Assembly (NCBI GenBank): GCA_900315935.1
Contig: ONBB01000012.1
Span: forward strand, 116,290-180,289
Direction: 5' to 3'
Source: an uncultured Bacteroidales bacterium
Lineage (GTDB): Bacteria > Bacteroidota > Bacteroidia > Bacteroidales > P3
Length of the DNA: 64,000 bases
The notes beneath the pieces are model-generated. The model had not been told where the DNA came from. It saw only the letters and a list, made by a program, of their open reading frames with translations, and did no database searches. Within the stretch, counting starts at the first letter, position 1; the number at the start of each line of letters is the position of its first letter. The position numbers and the translations under genes are program-made. Below are positions 33,357 to 42,342 of the stretch, one piece after another.

Positions 33357-34310
33357 TTAACCACGGTGCCTCAGCAAGTGGATGAGGAGGGCGATGAGGA
33401 GGAATACTGCGCTGATAATTCCAAAGAACTCTCCAAAAGGCCAGTGGAACAGCCGGAAGGCGGCGTTGGCGACAAGGAACAGGCAGGCAATCTTGGCGAG
33501 TCGGATTACCGGGCGTTCGTCGGGGACGATGCGAGCCAAATGATTTCCCGTGAGCAATACGAAGACCACTCCCGACAGTACGGCGGCGAAATAGATGAGG
33601 CTGGCGAAAGGCCAGTGCATCAGCTTGAAAACGAGACCGACAAGGCTCAACACGACCAAGACTATGCTCGCCCAGTAAGCTTTGCCACGACGATGGGCCG
33701 GTGCTTCGGCAGTTTCGCTGCCATTCAATCGCGCAGTTAGCGACACGAGCTCGTCGCTCATCTTGGCCAGTCGGTCGATATGACCCAGTATCAGGATGAC
33801 GGATATCGTGAGGATGGCAGCCACAATGATGAACGAGGGTCGTAGAATAGCAATCTCATGTTTGGCTCCCAGCTCACTCACAAACCAAATCATCCACAGG
33901 CAAAGGGCAAGCACCCCGGTGCTCCACACCAGCGAGAATCGCGTCTGTGCACTTTTCATCTTTTGGGTGAGTGTATGGATATCGTCATCCGACGTGTTGA
34001 TTTGCTGCACTTTCCGGCAGGCTAGCAGCTCGAACAGGCCTAAGAGCAGAATAAGCAGCACCGACAGGACCACGAAGGGGACACGCAGCTCGAAGCAATA
34101 CCAGCTCCAGCCCACGGCGGCGGTCAGCAACCCGTAGGTGAGCACTCTTTCCATATTGCGGCGCTTGAAGTCCGTTATTCTCGTATGCAGCATTTCGTGC
34201 ATCAGGTCGTTGTTGACGATTTCCTGCTGGTTGAACTTTTCTTGGAGCGTCTTGTATTGTGCTTGCAGCGACGACAGCTCCATCTCCTGGTTTTGTCTGT
34301 TTTCTTCCAT
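33357..34310 (-). CDS. Membrane protein partner of the ECF sigma factor
   Basis: 317 residues. N-terminal ~45 residues form a charged coiled coil (MEENRQNQEMELSSLQAQYKTLQEKFNQQE), then two membrane helices (YGLLTAAVGWSWY..., FVVLSVLLILLLGLFELL), a second pair near 125-175, and four more near the C-terminus with the paired FKLMHWPFASL and FRLFHWPFGEF motifs, a HWP pattern also seen in GldL-type proteins. It lies 9 bases downstream of the ECF sigma gene, so an anti-sigma-like or membrane-sensing role is suggested by context only. Confidence 0.65.
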   Translation of the reverse strand: MEENRQNQEMELSSLQAQYKTLQEKFNQQEIVNNDLMHEMLHTRITDFKRRNMERVLTYGLLTAAVGWSWYCFELRVPFVVLSVLLILLLGLFELLACRKVQQINTSDDDIHTLTQKMKSAQTRFSLVWSTGVLALCLWMIWFVSELGAKHEIAILRPSFIIVAAILTISVILILGHIDRLAKMSDELVSLTARLNGSETAEAPAHRRGKAYWASIVLVVLSLVGLVFKLMHWPFASLIYFAAVLSGVVFVLLTGNHLARIVPDERPVIRLAKIACLFLVANAAFRLFHWPFGEFFGIISAVFLLIALLIHLLRHRG

Positions 34311-34319
34311 GATAAAGGA

Positions 34320-34847
34320 TTATTGGGTGATGGATTTCGATTTCTGAATCAGTTTCACCTTGATGCGGTGCAGTTTGACGCCCACATTGGCCACGCTGAT
34401 GCCCATGATGGCGGCAATCTCGTCGTAGCCGATACCTTCGAGCCACAGCATCACAAGGGCGCGGTCCATCACGTCGAGCTGCTGGATGAGCGTATGGAGC
34501 TGATGCATCTGTTCGAGCGAGGTGTCCTGCGGGTCGTAGGGGTTGATGTCGGTGCTTAGCGGAACCGTCTGAGGGCGGCGTTTTGCCCGTTTGTCGCAGT
34601 TGATGGCGGTGTTGAGCGCGATGCGGTACACCCACGTGTTCACGCTGCTGCGGTTCTCGAACTGGTCGTATCCCAGCCACAACCGGACAAGAATCTCCTG
34701 AAACAGGTCGTTGACCTCTTCGTTGTCGCGCGAGAACATATAACACACGGAGTAGATAGTCCGCTTGTACTGCCTCACCAGTTCCTCAAATTGTTTCTCT
34801 TTAGTGCTTTTCATCTGGCCGTTTTGAATTTCTACACCATTGGACAA
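34320..34847 (-). CDS. ECF-type RNA polymerase sigma-70 factor
   Basis: 175 residues. Sigma region 2: VRQYKRTIYSVCYMFSRDNEEVNDLFQEILVRLWLGYDQF with the NTWVYRIALN element; region 4: ALVMLWLEGIGYDEIAAIMGISVANVGVKLHRIKVKL. The N-terminal ~11 residues before MKSTKEKQ may not be translated (second start at 34814). It directs RNA polymerase to an unknown regulon, and is probably held or tuned by the downstream membrane protein. Confidence 0.9.
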   Translation of the reverse strand: MSNGVEIQNGQMKSTKEKQFEELVRQYKRTIYSVCYMFSRDNEEVNDLFQEILVRLWLGYDQFENRSSVNTWVYRIALNTAINCDKRAKRRPQTVPLSTDINPYDPQDTSLEQMHQLHTLIQQLDVMDRALVMLWLEGIGYDEIAAIMGISVANVGVKLHRIKVKLIQKSKSITQ

Positions 34848-34879
34848 CTCATTCCCAAAATCCTTACATTAATTTGTAA

Positions 34880-34918
34880 AAAAAAGAGGCATCTGTAAGA
34901 AACAGGTGCCTCTTTTTT
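34880..34918 (-). terminator. Rho-independent terminator of the bcd-etf operon
   Basis: AAAAGAGGCATCTGT and ACAGGTGCCTCTTTT form a 15-base stem with one mismatch, flanked by A and T runs on both sides, so it can act in either direction. It lies between the etfA end and the sigma-factor start. Confidence 0.85.
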
Positions 34919-34939
34919 GAATGCAATCATGCGCAATGG

Positions 34940-35950
34940 TTACTTCTGCATGGTCTTGAGACGCTCGGTGAGCATGGGGACGATTTTGTGGAGGTCGCCC
35001 ACGATGCCGAGGTCGGCCACCTGGAAGATGGGTGCGAACTTGTCTTTGTTGATGGCGACGATGAGTTCGCTCTCTTCCATGCCGGCGAGGTGCTGGATGG
35101 CGCCGCTGATGCCGCAGGCCACGTAGAGGGCGGGGCGGACGGTCTTGCCGGTCTGTCCGACCTGGCGGCTGGCGTCCATGACGCCGGCGTCGACCATGGC
35201 GCGGGAGCTGGAGACTTCACCGCCGAGCTCGGTGGCGAGGGCCTGGAGCTTGGCGAAGCCGTCCTTGGTGCCTACGCCGCGGCCGCCGGAGACGAGGATT
35301 TTGGCCTCGCTGATGTCGGCCACGGTCTTCTCTTCCTTGACGGTCTTTATCAGTTTGACGCGACCAATCTTGGCCGTGTCGAAGTTGACGCTGAAGTCGA
35401 CGACCTCGCCTTTGCGGCTGCTGTCGGCGGCCATTTTCTGCATGACGCCGGGGCGGACGGTGGACATCTGCGGGCGGTGGTTCTTGCAGAGGATGGTGGC
35501 CATGAGGTTGCCGCCGAAGGCAGGACGGGTCATGCGGAACTCGTGGGCCTCGTCGTCGCTGATTTCCAGCTTGGTGGCGTCGGCGGTGAGGCCGGTGCGG
35601 TTGCGGGCGGAGACGCGGGGGCCGAGGTCGCGGCCGATGGTGGTGGCGCCGATGAGCATGATGCTGGGTTTCTCGCTTTCGATGATGGCGGTGATGGCCT
35701 GGGTGTAGGCTTCGGTCATGTAGTCGCGCAGCAGGTCGTGGTCGACGACCATGACGCGGTCGGCACCGTGCTCGATGAGGGTCTGGGCGAGGGGCTTGAT
35801 ATCCTTGCCGAGGAGCATGGCGACGACTTTCTCCTGGTTGGCGTCGGCCAGTTCGCGGGCTTTGCCCAGCAGCTCGAGGGCCACATTTTGAAGTTTGCCT
35901 TCGCGCTGTTCGGCAAACACGTATACATCTTTGTATTCTGCTAAGTTCAT
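34940..35950 (-). CDS. etfA: Electron transfer flavoprotein subunit alpha
   Basis: 336 residues. EtfA hallmarks: N-terminal adenine-nucleotide-like half ([27 protein letters not shown]), then [38 protein letters not shown] and the FAD-binding C-terminus with [28 protein letters not shown] and [28 protein letters not shown]. With EtfB it carries electrons from the adjacent acyl-CoA dehydrogenase to the respiratory chain or NAD-linked partners. It is separated from etfB by two octamer repeat arrays. Confidence 0.96.
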   Translation of the reverse strand: MNLAEYKDVYVFAEQREGKLQNVALELLGKARELADANQEKVVAMLLGKDIKPLAQTLIEHGADRVMVVDHDLLRDYMTEAYTQAITAIIESEKPSIMLIGATTIGRDLGPRVSARNRTGLTADATKLEISDDEAHEFRMTRPAFGGNLMATILCKNHRPQMSTVRPGVMQKMAADSSRKGEVVDFSVNFDTAKIGRVKLIKTVKEEKTVADISEAKILVSGGRGVGTKDGFAKLQALATELGGEVSSSRAMVDAGVMDASRQVGQTGKTVRPALYVACGISGAIQHLAGMEESELIVAINKDKFAPIFQVADLGIVGDLHKIVPMLTERLKTMQK

Positions 35951-35960
35951 ATTCTTGATT

Positions 35961-36052
35961 GTGTTATTGTGTTAGTGCGTTATTGTGTTAGTGCTACGCA
36001 ATCGTGCTGCGTCAGCCGCTTACGCATTTACGCATTCACACATTCAAACATT
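35961..36052. repeat. Two octamer arrays filling the etfB-etfA gap
   Basis: GTGTTATT, GTGTTAGT, GCGTTATT and GTGTTAGT at 35961-35992; TACGCATT, TACGCATT, CACACATT and CAAACATT at 36021-36052. The last unit supplies the TAA of etfB (read on the minus strand). Confidence 0.9.
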
Positions 36053-36836
36053 AAATGATGTGTTTCTCCTTGAGCTTGTTGACAATCAGCTCGACAGCCT
36101 CCTCGGGGCTGACCTCGAAGGTCTGGCCGGCGGGTTTGAGCTGCTTGGGGAACGACTTGAAGACGCTGGTGGGCGAGCCTGCCTTGCCGATTTCCTCGTC
36201 GGGCACGTTGATGCGGTCGGCGCCCCAGATCTCGACTTCCTTGTCGAAGGCGTCTACGATGCCGCTGACGCTCATGTAGCGGGGCTGCACGGCGCTGGCC
36301 AGGGCGGTAACGACGCAGGGGGCCTGCATCTCAAGCACCTGGTAGCCGTCCTCGAGCTGTTTGCGGATGGTGAAGGTCTTGGTTGCCTCGTTGTACTGGA
36401 GGTCTTCCATGTAGGAGACCTGCGGCAGGTCGAGGTGTTCGGCAATCTGGGGGCCTACCTGTGCGGTGTCGCCGTCGATGGCCTGGCGGCCGGTGATGAT
36501 GAGGTCGACATCCATGGTGCGCAGGGCGCCGGCGATGGCGCTGGAGGTGGCGAGGGTGTCGGCGCCGCCGAGCTTGCGGTCGGTGAGCAGGATGGCGCGG
36601 TCGACGCCCATGGCGAGGGATTCGCGGAGGATGGCCTCGGCCTGGGGCAGACCCATGGTGATGACGGTTACGTGGGCGCCGTATTTGTCCTTCAGCTGGA
36701 GGGCGAATTCGAGGCCGCCTTTGTCGTCGGGGTTCATGATGGAGGGCACGCCCTCGCGGATGAGTGTACCGGTCTGGGGGTTGATTTTCACCTCGGTGGT
36801 GTCCGGCACTTGCTTTATGCAAACTACTATGTTCAT
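36051..36836 (-). CDS. etfB: Electron transfer flavoprotein subunit beta
   Basis: 261 residues. Typical EtfB sequence: MNIVVCIKQVPDTTEVKINPQTGTLIREGVPSIMNPDDKGGLEFALQL, then MGLPQAEAILRESLAMGVDRAILLTDRKLGGADTLATSSAIAGAL and LIITGRQAIDGDTAQVGPQIAEHLDLPQVSY. Forms the ETF heterodimer with EtfA, binding FAD/AMP. Located between the acyl-CoA dehydrogenase and etfA on the same strand; the upstream gap is a nonamer array. Confidence 0.96.
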   Translation of the reverse strand: MNIVVCIKQVPDTTEVKINPQTGTLIREGVPSIMNPDDKGGLEFALQLKDKYGAHVTVITMGLPQAEAILRESLAMGVDRAILLTDRKLGGADTLATSSAIAGALRTMDVDLIITGRQAIDGDTAQVGPQIAEHLDLPQVSYMEDLQYNEATKTFTIRKQLEDGYQVLEMQAPCVVTALASAVQPRYMSVSGIVDAFDKEVEIWGADRINVPDEEIGKAGSPTSVFKSFPKQLKPAGQTFEVSPEEAVELIVNKLKEKHII

Positions 36837-36843
36837 TTTTCTT

Positions 36844-36888
36844 TCTGAATATTCTGATTACTCTGAGTGTTCGGAGTATTCTGATTTA
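36844..36888. repeat. Nonamer array, unit TCTGAnTAT-like x5, in the bcd-etfB gap
   Basis: TCTGAATAT, TCTGATTAC, TCTGAGTGT, TCGGAGTAT and TCTGATTTA run without gaps at 36844-36888, almost the whole 52-base gap between the two genes. Confidence 0.88.
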
Positions 36889-38028
36889 TTATTTAAACAA
36901 CTTACCGGCGATGACCATGCGCTGCACTTCGGAGGTGCCTTCGTAGATCTCGGTGATTTTGGCGTCGCGCATCATACGCTCGACGGGGTACTCGCGGGTG
37001 TAGCCGTAGCCGCCGTGGAACTGGACGGCCTTGGTGGTAACCTCCATCGCGGTCTCGGCGGCGAAGAGCTTGGCCATGGCGGCGTCGGCGGAGTAGGGGA
37101 TACCGTGGTCTTTCTTGTAGTGGGCGGCGCGCACCAGCAGGCGTGCGGCCTGGACCTTGGTTTCGAGGTCGGCCATCTGGAACTGTGTGTTCTGGAACTG
37201 GGCGATGCTGCGGCCGAACTGCTTGCGCTCCTTGGTGTACTTGACGGTCTCGTCCATGGCGCCCTGGGCGATGCCGAGGGCCTGGCTGGCGATGCCGATG
37301 CGGCCGCCGTCGAGGGTCTTCATGGCGAGTCCGAAGCCTTTGCCGAGTTGGCCCAGCTGGCGGTCCTTCGGGATGCGGCACTCTTCGAAGATGAGCTCGG
37401 TGGTGGCGCTGCCGCGGATGCCCATCTTCTTCTCCTTCTTGCCGATGGAGAAGCCGGGGTCGGTCTTCTCGACGATGAAGGCACTGATGCCCTTGGTGCC
37501 CTGGCTCTTGTCGGTCATGGCGATGACGATGAAGACGTGGGCGTAGGAGCCGTTGGTGATGAAAATCTTGCTGCCGTTGAGCACCCACTCGTCGCCGTCA
37601 AGCACGGCGGTGGTCTGCTGTCCGGCGGCGTCGGTGCCGGCATTGGGCTCGGTCAGGCCGAAGGCGCCGATCCACTCGCCGCTGGCCAGCTTGGGCAGAT
37701 ATTTCTGCTTCTGCTCCTCGGTGCCGTTCTCCATGATGGGGGCGACACAGAGGCTGGTGTGGGCCGACAGGATGACGCCTGTGGTGGCGCAGACGCGGCT
37801 CAGCTCCTCGACGGCCATGCCGTACATGAGGTTGGTGCCGCCGGCGCCGCCGTACTGCTTCGGCACGGGGATGCCCATCAGGCCGATTTTGGCCATCTTC
37901 TGGACGGTCTCCATTGGGAAACGCTCCTCCTCGTCGACTTCGGCGGCGAGGGGCTTCACCTCTTTCTCTGCAAACTCACGAATCATCTGCAGGAAGAGTT
38001 CTTCTTGTTTGGTGTAGCTAAAATCCAT
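36889..38028 (-). CDS. Acyl-CoA dehydrogenase (butyryl-CoA dehydrogenase type)
   Basis: 379 residues. Short-chain acyl-CoA dehydrogenase hallmarks: GFAMTE-like IGAFGLTEPNAGTDAAG, ITNGSYAHVFIVIAMTD, MGIRGSATTELIFEECRIPKD, LDGGRIGIASQALGIAQGAMDE and QFHGGYGYTREYPVERMMRDAKITEIYEGTSEVQR, where the last segment contains the catalytic Glu (YEGTSE). It dehydrogenates a short acyl-CoA, probably butyryl-CoA, passing electrons to EtfBA. The bcd-etfB-etfA order suggests butyrate metabolism or ETF-linked bifurcation, although no thiolase or crotonase is in the window. Confidence 0.95.
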   Translation of the reverse strand: MDFSYTKQEELFLQMIREFAEKEVKPLAAEVDEEERFPMETVQKMAKIGLMGIPVPKQYGGAGGTNLMYGMAVEELSRVCATTGVILSAHTSLCVAPIMENGTEEQKQKYLPKLASGEWIGAFGLTEPNAGTDAAGQQTTAVLDGDEWVLNGSKIFITNGSYAHVFIVIAMTDKSQGTKGISAFIVEKTDPGFSIGKKEKKMGIRGSATTELIFEECRIPKDRQLGQLGKGFGLAMKTLDGGRIGIASQALGIAQGAMDETVKYTKERKQFGRSIAQFQNTQFQMADLETKVQAARLLVRAAHYKKDHGIPYSADAAMAKLFAAETAMEVTTKAVQFHGGYGYTREYPVERMMRDAKITEIYEGTSEVQRMVIAGKLFK

Positions 38029-38047
38029 TATGTTTGTGTGTTGTTAA

Positions 38048-39217
38048 TTATGATTTTTCGTTTTCAAGTATTCTGTTGAACAGGATGTCCAATCGTTCGA
38101 TGTTGCGACCGATGAACTCGCGCATGATGTCGAGCTCGGCGTCGAAGTGGTTGGCGTCGTAGTAGATGTCGTTGTCCACGGGCCACAACAGCTCGTTTGC
38201 CTTCACGGCGGCCTCTATCTGGGCTGCATTGTCGGCAATCATGCGGTTGAAGGTGGCCTCGGTGAAGAGGCCTTCTGTCCGCAGCTGCTGCCAGCGCCGG
38301 GCCACCTGGCTGCGGTATTCGGGCCACTGCCACAATCGGCGCAGCAGCACCGCGCGGTTGCAGTCCACAGTGTCGCGCAGCATGTTGGGCTCGTTGTCGC
38401 CGTCGCGCCCGAAGGAGTGGTCGTAGTCCCACGGCGCCACACGGTAGGGCGTCGCATCGCCGACTTTGTAGAGGAAGAAGTTCTTCCGCAAACCGTCGGC
38501 ATTGTTGCTCAGCAGGAGCAGCAGCTGCCAGTCGGCTATGTTCTTCAGGTCGAACCATTGGCCCACCTCGGCGCGGAACACCTCGTCAGGGCTGTCCTGC
38601 AGGAAGGCGACGATGGCCTCGGCCTGCGCGGTACGGTCGTCCTTGCGCTTCTTCGGGAAGGTCTGCTGGTAGTAGTTGTCGGGGTCCTGAGGCACGATGC
38701 GCTCGTCGTACATCACCGGCGGTTCCTTGAAAATCACCGACGTGCTGTCTCCCTTGTCGATGCCGAGGGTCGAGGCGTCCATCTTCTGCATCACCACATA
38801 GAGCCCCTGCCCGTGTCCATCGACCGTGAGGGTGGCGTAGGCGCACAGCGGCGCGCGGTTCACCTCCTCGTCCATCAGGCGGAAGAGGTCGTAGCAGAGT
38901 TTGTGGCGCATGAAGGTCTTGTCGATGTAGTTGGCATTCAGGATCCAGTCCTTGTCGGCCGGCAGGCCGCAGAGCGGATACCGCTCGTCGAGTTTCAGCG
39001 CTAACGAGTGCTTGGGGTAGCCCGCCGAGAGGCCACCGCGATAGTGGATGCGGCCGTCCAGCGTGTCGCCTTCGGCGACGAGGGTCGCCGCAGTCCATCC
39101 TTCCCACACAATCTCCCCGTTGGCGCTCAGTTGGAGCTCCGGCAGCTCGGGACGCCCGCCGCCACACGACAGCAGCATCCCCGACAGCAAGGCAATTGTG
39201 ATGGTGCGCAGTTTCAT
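38048..39217 (-). CDS. CotH kinase family lipoprotein
   Basis: 389 residues. Lipobox MLLSCGGG (Cys about 18). CotH-type core: VAEGDTLDGRIHYRGGLSAGYPKHSLALKL, DWILNANYIDKTFMRHKLCYDLFRLM, HGQGLYVVMQKMDASTLGIDKGDS and NNADGLRKNFFLYKVGDATPYRVAPWDYDHSFG. In this fold DYDHSFG includes the metal-binding Asp. CotH relatives phosphorylate surface proteins, so a similar role on exported proteins is possible but unproven. It stands between bcd and ridA, perhaps in the same operon. Confidence 0.88.
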   Translation of the reverse strand: MKLRTITIALLSGMLLSCGGGRPELPELQLSANGEIVWEGWTAATLVAEGDTLDGRIHYRGGLSAGYPKHSLALKLDERYPLCGLPADKDWILNANYIDKTFMRHKLCYDLFRLMDEEVNRAPLCAYATLTVDGHGQGLYVVMQKMDASTLGIDKGDSTSVIFKEPPVMYDERIVPQDPDNYYQQTFPKKRKDDRTAQAEAIVAFLQDSPDEVFRAEVGQWFDLKNIADWQLLLLLSNNADGLRKNFFLYKVGDATPYRVAPWDYDHSFGRDGDNEPNMLRDTVDCNRAVLLRRLWQWPEYRSQVARRWQQLRTEGLFTEATFNRMIADNAAQIEAAVKANELLWPVDNDIYYDANHFDAELDIMREFIGRNIERLDILFNRILENEKS

Positions 39218-39227
39218 CCCGTCGGCT

Positions 39228-39602
39228 TTACTTCACGGCGATGGTCTCGATTTCCACCAGCACGCCCATCGGCAGACCCTTCACGGCGAAAGCGGCGCGG
39301 GCCGGGCAGTCGGTGTTGTAATATTTGGCGTAGACCTCGTTCATGGGCTTGAAATACTCCATGTCGGCCAGCAGGCAGGTGCTCTTCACCACGTCGTCGA
39401 ACGTGTAGCCGGCCTCGTCGAGGATGGCCTTGATGTTCTGGAAGACCTGCTCGGTCTGCGCCGTGATGCCTTCGGGCACCTCCTTGGTGGCGGGGTTGAT
39501 GGGAATCTGTCCCGAAATGTAAAGCGTGTTGCCGGCCTGCACCGCCTGGCTGTACGGGCCGATGGCGGCAGGGGCATTGGGGGTGTTGATGATTTTCTTC
39601 AT
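39228..39602 (-). CDS. ridA: RidA family enamine/imine deaminase
   Basis: 124 residues: the usual RidA length with PAAIGPYSQAVQAGNTLYISGQIPINPATKEVPEGI at the N-terminus, EQVFQNIKAILDEAG, VVKSTCLLADMEYFKPMNEVYAKYY and CPARAAFAVKGLPMGVLVEIETIA. Trp/Arg pocket residues (the CPARAA Arg) are kept. It detoxifies reactive enamines from PLP enzymes in the cytoplasm. Preceded by its own promoter (39653-39646). Confidence 0.96.
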   Translation of the reverse strand: MKKIINTPNAPAAIGPYSQAVQAGNTLYISGQIPINPATKEVPEGITAQTEQVFQNIKAILDEAGYTFDDVVKSTCLLADMEYFKPMNEVYAKYYNTDCPARAAFAVKGLPMGVLVEIETIAVK

Positions 39603-39645
39603 TTCCAGTATTTTTATTTAGTTTTTATTTCTCAAATTGAGGGTG

Positions 39646-39653
39646 CAAAGTTA
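39646..39653 (-). promoter_or_regulatory. -7 element of ridA
   Basis: TAACTTTG on the minus strand followed by CACCC, about 44 bases upstream of ATG 39602. Confidence 0.65.
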
Positions 39654-39966
39654 CACCTTTTTTTTCAATCGTCGGCACATTTTTTATCAAATTTTATTAT
39701 CTCGCTGACTCACAGCCGCTTGCCTCCCGACGCCAGCCTCCATCCCTCCGCCCCAGTTTTCCGCCCCTTTTGCCGCCCATTTTCCACCCGCATCGTTGCC
39801 CTTTTGCACCCCGTTTCCCTCCTCCTTCCATTGCAGAATTTATCCAAACTATGGGCAAACTTTGATACCCCCAATTCGCTGGTTTTCAGGTTGCCTTTTC
39901 CTGCCCGTTTTCCCCCGTTTTCCATTTTTGTTTCACTTTTTTTCGCTCCCTTTTCGCCAAAAGTCG
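39654..39966. other. Gap with extreme pyrimidine bias, no gene
   Basis: The central part (about 39715-39960) is C/T-dominated on the plus strand, with few purines. Apparent long frames on either strand are low-complexity products of this bias, not genes. Promoters of ridA (minus) and algI (plus) bracket the gap. Confidence 0.6.
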
Positions 39967-39974
39967 TATCTTTG
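39967..39974 (+). promoter_or_regulatory. -7 element of the MBOAT operon
   Basis: TATCTTTG followed by CACCCC; only 11 bases before ATG 39986, giving a leader of a few bases at most. Confidence 0.7.
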
Positions 39975-39985
39975 CACCCCGAATT

Positions 39986-41419
39986 ATGCTGTTCAATTCG
40001 CTCCATTTCGCCCTCTTCCTGCCCGTGGTCTTCGCCGTCTACTGGCTCCTGCGCCCTTCCCTCCGCAGCCAGAACCTCTTCATCCTCTCCGCCTCCTGTT
40101 TCTTCTACGCCTGCTGGGATCCCCGCTTCCTGCTCCTCATCGCCTTCACCTCCCTCGCCTCCTACCTCAGCGGCCTTGCCATCCACCGCTCTTCGGGGCA
40201 GGGGAGACGGTGGTTCCTCTGGGCGAATGTATCTGTCAACCTGCTGATACTCTGCCTGTTCAAATACTACGACTTCTTCGCCCAGTCCTTCGCCGACCTC
40301 TTCCTCGGCGGCCGATCCGACCACATGCTCCTCCACCTCGTCCTCCCCGTCGGCATCTCGTTCTACACCTTCCAAGCCCTCAGCTATTCCATCGACGTCT
40401 ACCGCCGCTCCGTCACCCCAACGCGCGACCCCGTGGCCTTCTTCGCCTACGTCAGCTTCTTCCCCCAGCTCGTCGCTGGCCCCATCGAGCGCGCCTCCTC
40501 CCTCCTCCCGCAGTTCCTCGCCCCCCGCTCCTTCTCCTATCCCCTTGCCGTCCAGGGGCTTCGCCAAATGCTGTGGGGCTTCTTCAAAAAGATGGTCGTG
40601 GCCGACAGCTGCGCACTCTATGTCGACAGTGTATTCTCTTCTTATTCAGACTGCTCCGCCCCCTCGCTCATCATCGCCTCGCTCCTCTTCTCCATCCAAA
40701 TCTATGCCGACTTCTCCGGCTACAGCGACATCGCCATCGGATGTGCCAAACTCTTCGGTATCAGCCTGCGGCGCAATTTCAATGTCCCCTACTTCAGCCG
40801 CGATATCGCCGAGTTCTGGCGCCGCTGGCATATCTCGCTCACCTCCTGGTTCCGCGACTACCTCTACATTCCCCTCGGCGGCAGCCGTGCCTGCCGTTGG
40901 CGCTCCGTCGCCAACACCTTTATCATCTTCCTGGTCAGTGGGTTGTGGCATGGCGCCAACTGGACCTTCCTCCTCTGGGGATTCTACCACGCCCTCCTCT
41001 TTCTGCCACTCATCCTCCTCGGCCGCAATCGCCGCCATCTCGACACCGTCGCCCCCTCCCGTCCGCTGCCCTCCCTCCCCGAGCTCTTCCAGATGTTGCT
41101 CACTTTTCTCCTCGCCACCCTCGGTTGGATATTCTTCCGCTCGCCGTCTATCGAGTTTTCTTTCAGCTATATAGCGCGTATGCTGGGAATGGGTTCCGCT
41201 GGACAGTTCCTTTCGCCCGTCGCCGGTGACCACTTCATCATTCTCCCCGCCATCTTCCTGATGTTCAGCGTTGAATGGTTCTCGCGCCATAGCAGCTACC
41301 CCTTCGCCCGCCAGCCCCGCAGCCGTACCCTCCGCTGGGTGGGATATATGTCGTTGATTTTCATAATTATCGCATTCTCGCAAACCTCCGAAATGCCCTT
41401 TATCTATTTCCAGTTTTGA
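39986..41419 (+). CDS. MBOAT O-acyltransferase (AlgI/DltB-like)
   Basis: 477 residues with about ten membrane helices. AlgI-type signature: FNSLHFALFLPVVFAVYWLL, GISFYTFQALSYSIDVYRR, FVSFFPQLVAGPIERAS-like stretch (YVSFFPQLVAGPIERA), RRWHISLTSWFRDYLYIPLGG and the catalytic-His segment VSGLWHGANWTF. Moves acyl groups from a cytoplasmic donor across the membrane to a polysaccharide or lipid-linked sugar. The next gene is an SGNH-type partner and overlaps it by TTGA. The specific polymer acetylated is not shown. Confidence 0.94.
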   Translation: MLFNSLHFALFLPVVFAVYWLLRPSLRSQNLFILSASCFFYACWDPRFLLLIAFTSLASYLSGLAIHRSSGQGRRWFLWANVSVNLLILCLFKYYDFFAQSFADLFLGGRSDHMLLHLVLPVGISFYTFQALSYSIDVYRRSVTPTRDPVAFFAYVSFFPQLVAGPIERASSLLPQFLAPRSFSYPLAVQGLRQMLWGFFKKMVVADSCALYVDSVFSSYSDCSAPSLIIASLLFSIQIYADFSGYSDIAIGCAKLFGISLRRNFNVPYFSRDIAEFWRRWHISLTSWFRDYLYIPLGGSRACRWRSVANTFIIFLVSGLWHGANWTFLLWGFYHALLFLPLILLGRNRRHLDTVAPSRPLPSLPELFQMLLTFLLATLGWIFFRSPSIEFSFSYIARMLGMGSAGQFLSPVAGDHFIILPAIFLMFSVEWFSRHSSYPFARQPRSRTLRWVGYMSLIFIIIAFSQTSEMPFIYFQF

Positions 41420-42342
41420 AACGCTTCGTCCGCCATATCATCCTCTTCCTCCCCCTCGCACTGCTTTTCTCCGTGCTGATGCTCTGGCTGCTGGGCGGCA
41501 CAGGGCGCCTGCGCAACGTTTCCTATCGGCTCGGTGGCGACGATTTTCTCTACTCCAAGTCGCGCGAAATCGCTTCCATTCAGCAGGTTGACGTCCTTTT
41601 CCTCGGCTCTTCCCACGCCTATCGCACCTTCGATCCACGCATCTTCGCCGAGCGGGGCATCTCCGTCTTCAACCTCGGCTCCTCCAACCAGACACCTCTC
41701 CAGTCCGAAGTCCTTCTCCGTCAGTATCTTGATTCCTGCAACCCCCGCCTGGTGGTCATCGAGGTGCACCCCGACATCATCGACTACGACGGCATCGAGT
41801 CCGCCCTCTCGCTCCTCTCCAACGTCCCCCCTTCGTGGCACATGCTTCCCATGGCCCTCCGCTCGCGCAACCTCCGTGTCCTCTGCACCGCCCCCTATGC
41901 CATGCTCCACAACCTCTTTTCTCCCTCTTTCCGCTCTTTCGATGAGCCTCCGGTTCTCGGCGTAAATCATTATGTGTCTGGAGGCTACGTCGAACGCGAC
42001 ATGGCTCGCTATACCCCTTCCGACGAGCCGCTCTACCACATCGCTCCGCTTCCTGCCCAGACGGCAGCCCTCCGCCGCTGCCTCAACTACCTCGACTCCA
42101 GGACTGTTCCGTTCCTCCTCGTCCAAACACCCGATACGCGCGCTCGGCTGGAGGCATATACTAATTTGTCTGATTTCCAATCGCTCATGTCCTCCTTGGG
42201 TCCCTTCTGCGCGCTGCGCTCCGACGCCTTGGTCGACACGCTCCACTTCTTCGACTCCGACCACCTCAATCAGCGCGGCGTCGACCTCTACTGTTCTCAA
42301 TTCTGTGATTCAATTATTATCCTATTAATCAATACATTATGA
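41416..42342 (+). CDS. SGNH-type acyltransferase partner of the MBOAT protein
   Basis: 308 residues, TTG start overlapping the MBOAT stop (TTGA). One N-terminal membrane helix (HIILFLPLALLFSVLMLWLLG), then an SGNH/GDSL-like periplasmic fold with FLGSSHAYRTFD (nucleophile Ser) near 55-66, a VVIEVHPDIIDYD strand, FLLVQTPD and a terminal DSDHLNQRG carrying the Asp and His. Such proteins finish the O-acetylation started by an AlgI-like protein (AlgJ/X, DUF1574-type). Overlaps anmK by ATGA. Confidence 0.8.
   Translation: MKRFVRHIILFLPLALLFSVLMLWLLGGTGRLRNVSYRLGGDDFLYSKSREIASIQQVDVLFLGSSHAYRTFDPRIFAERGISVFNLGSSNQTPLQSEVLLRQYLDSCNPRLVVIEVHPDIIDYDGIESALSLLSNVPPSWHMLPMALRSRNLRVLCTAPYAMLHNLFSPSFRSFDEPPVLGVNHYVSGGYVERDMARYTPSDEPLYHIAPLPAQTAALRRCLNYLDSRTVPFLLVQTPDTRARLEAYTNLSDFQSLMSSLGPFCALRSDALVDTLHFFDSDHLNQRGVDLYCSQFCDSIIILLINTL

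Noticed and set aside
39796-41229. A 477-codon plus-strand frame overlapping algI in another frame
   Set aside because: Pro/Arg/Leu-rich low-complexity product of the pyrimidine-rich DNA; the MBOAT frame has conserved motifs.
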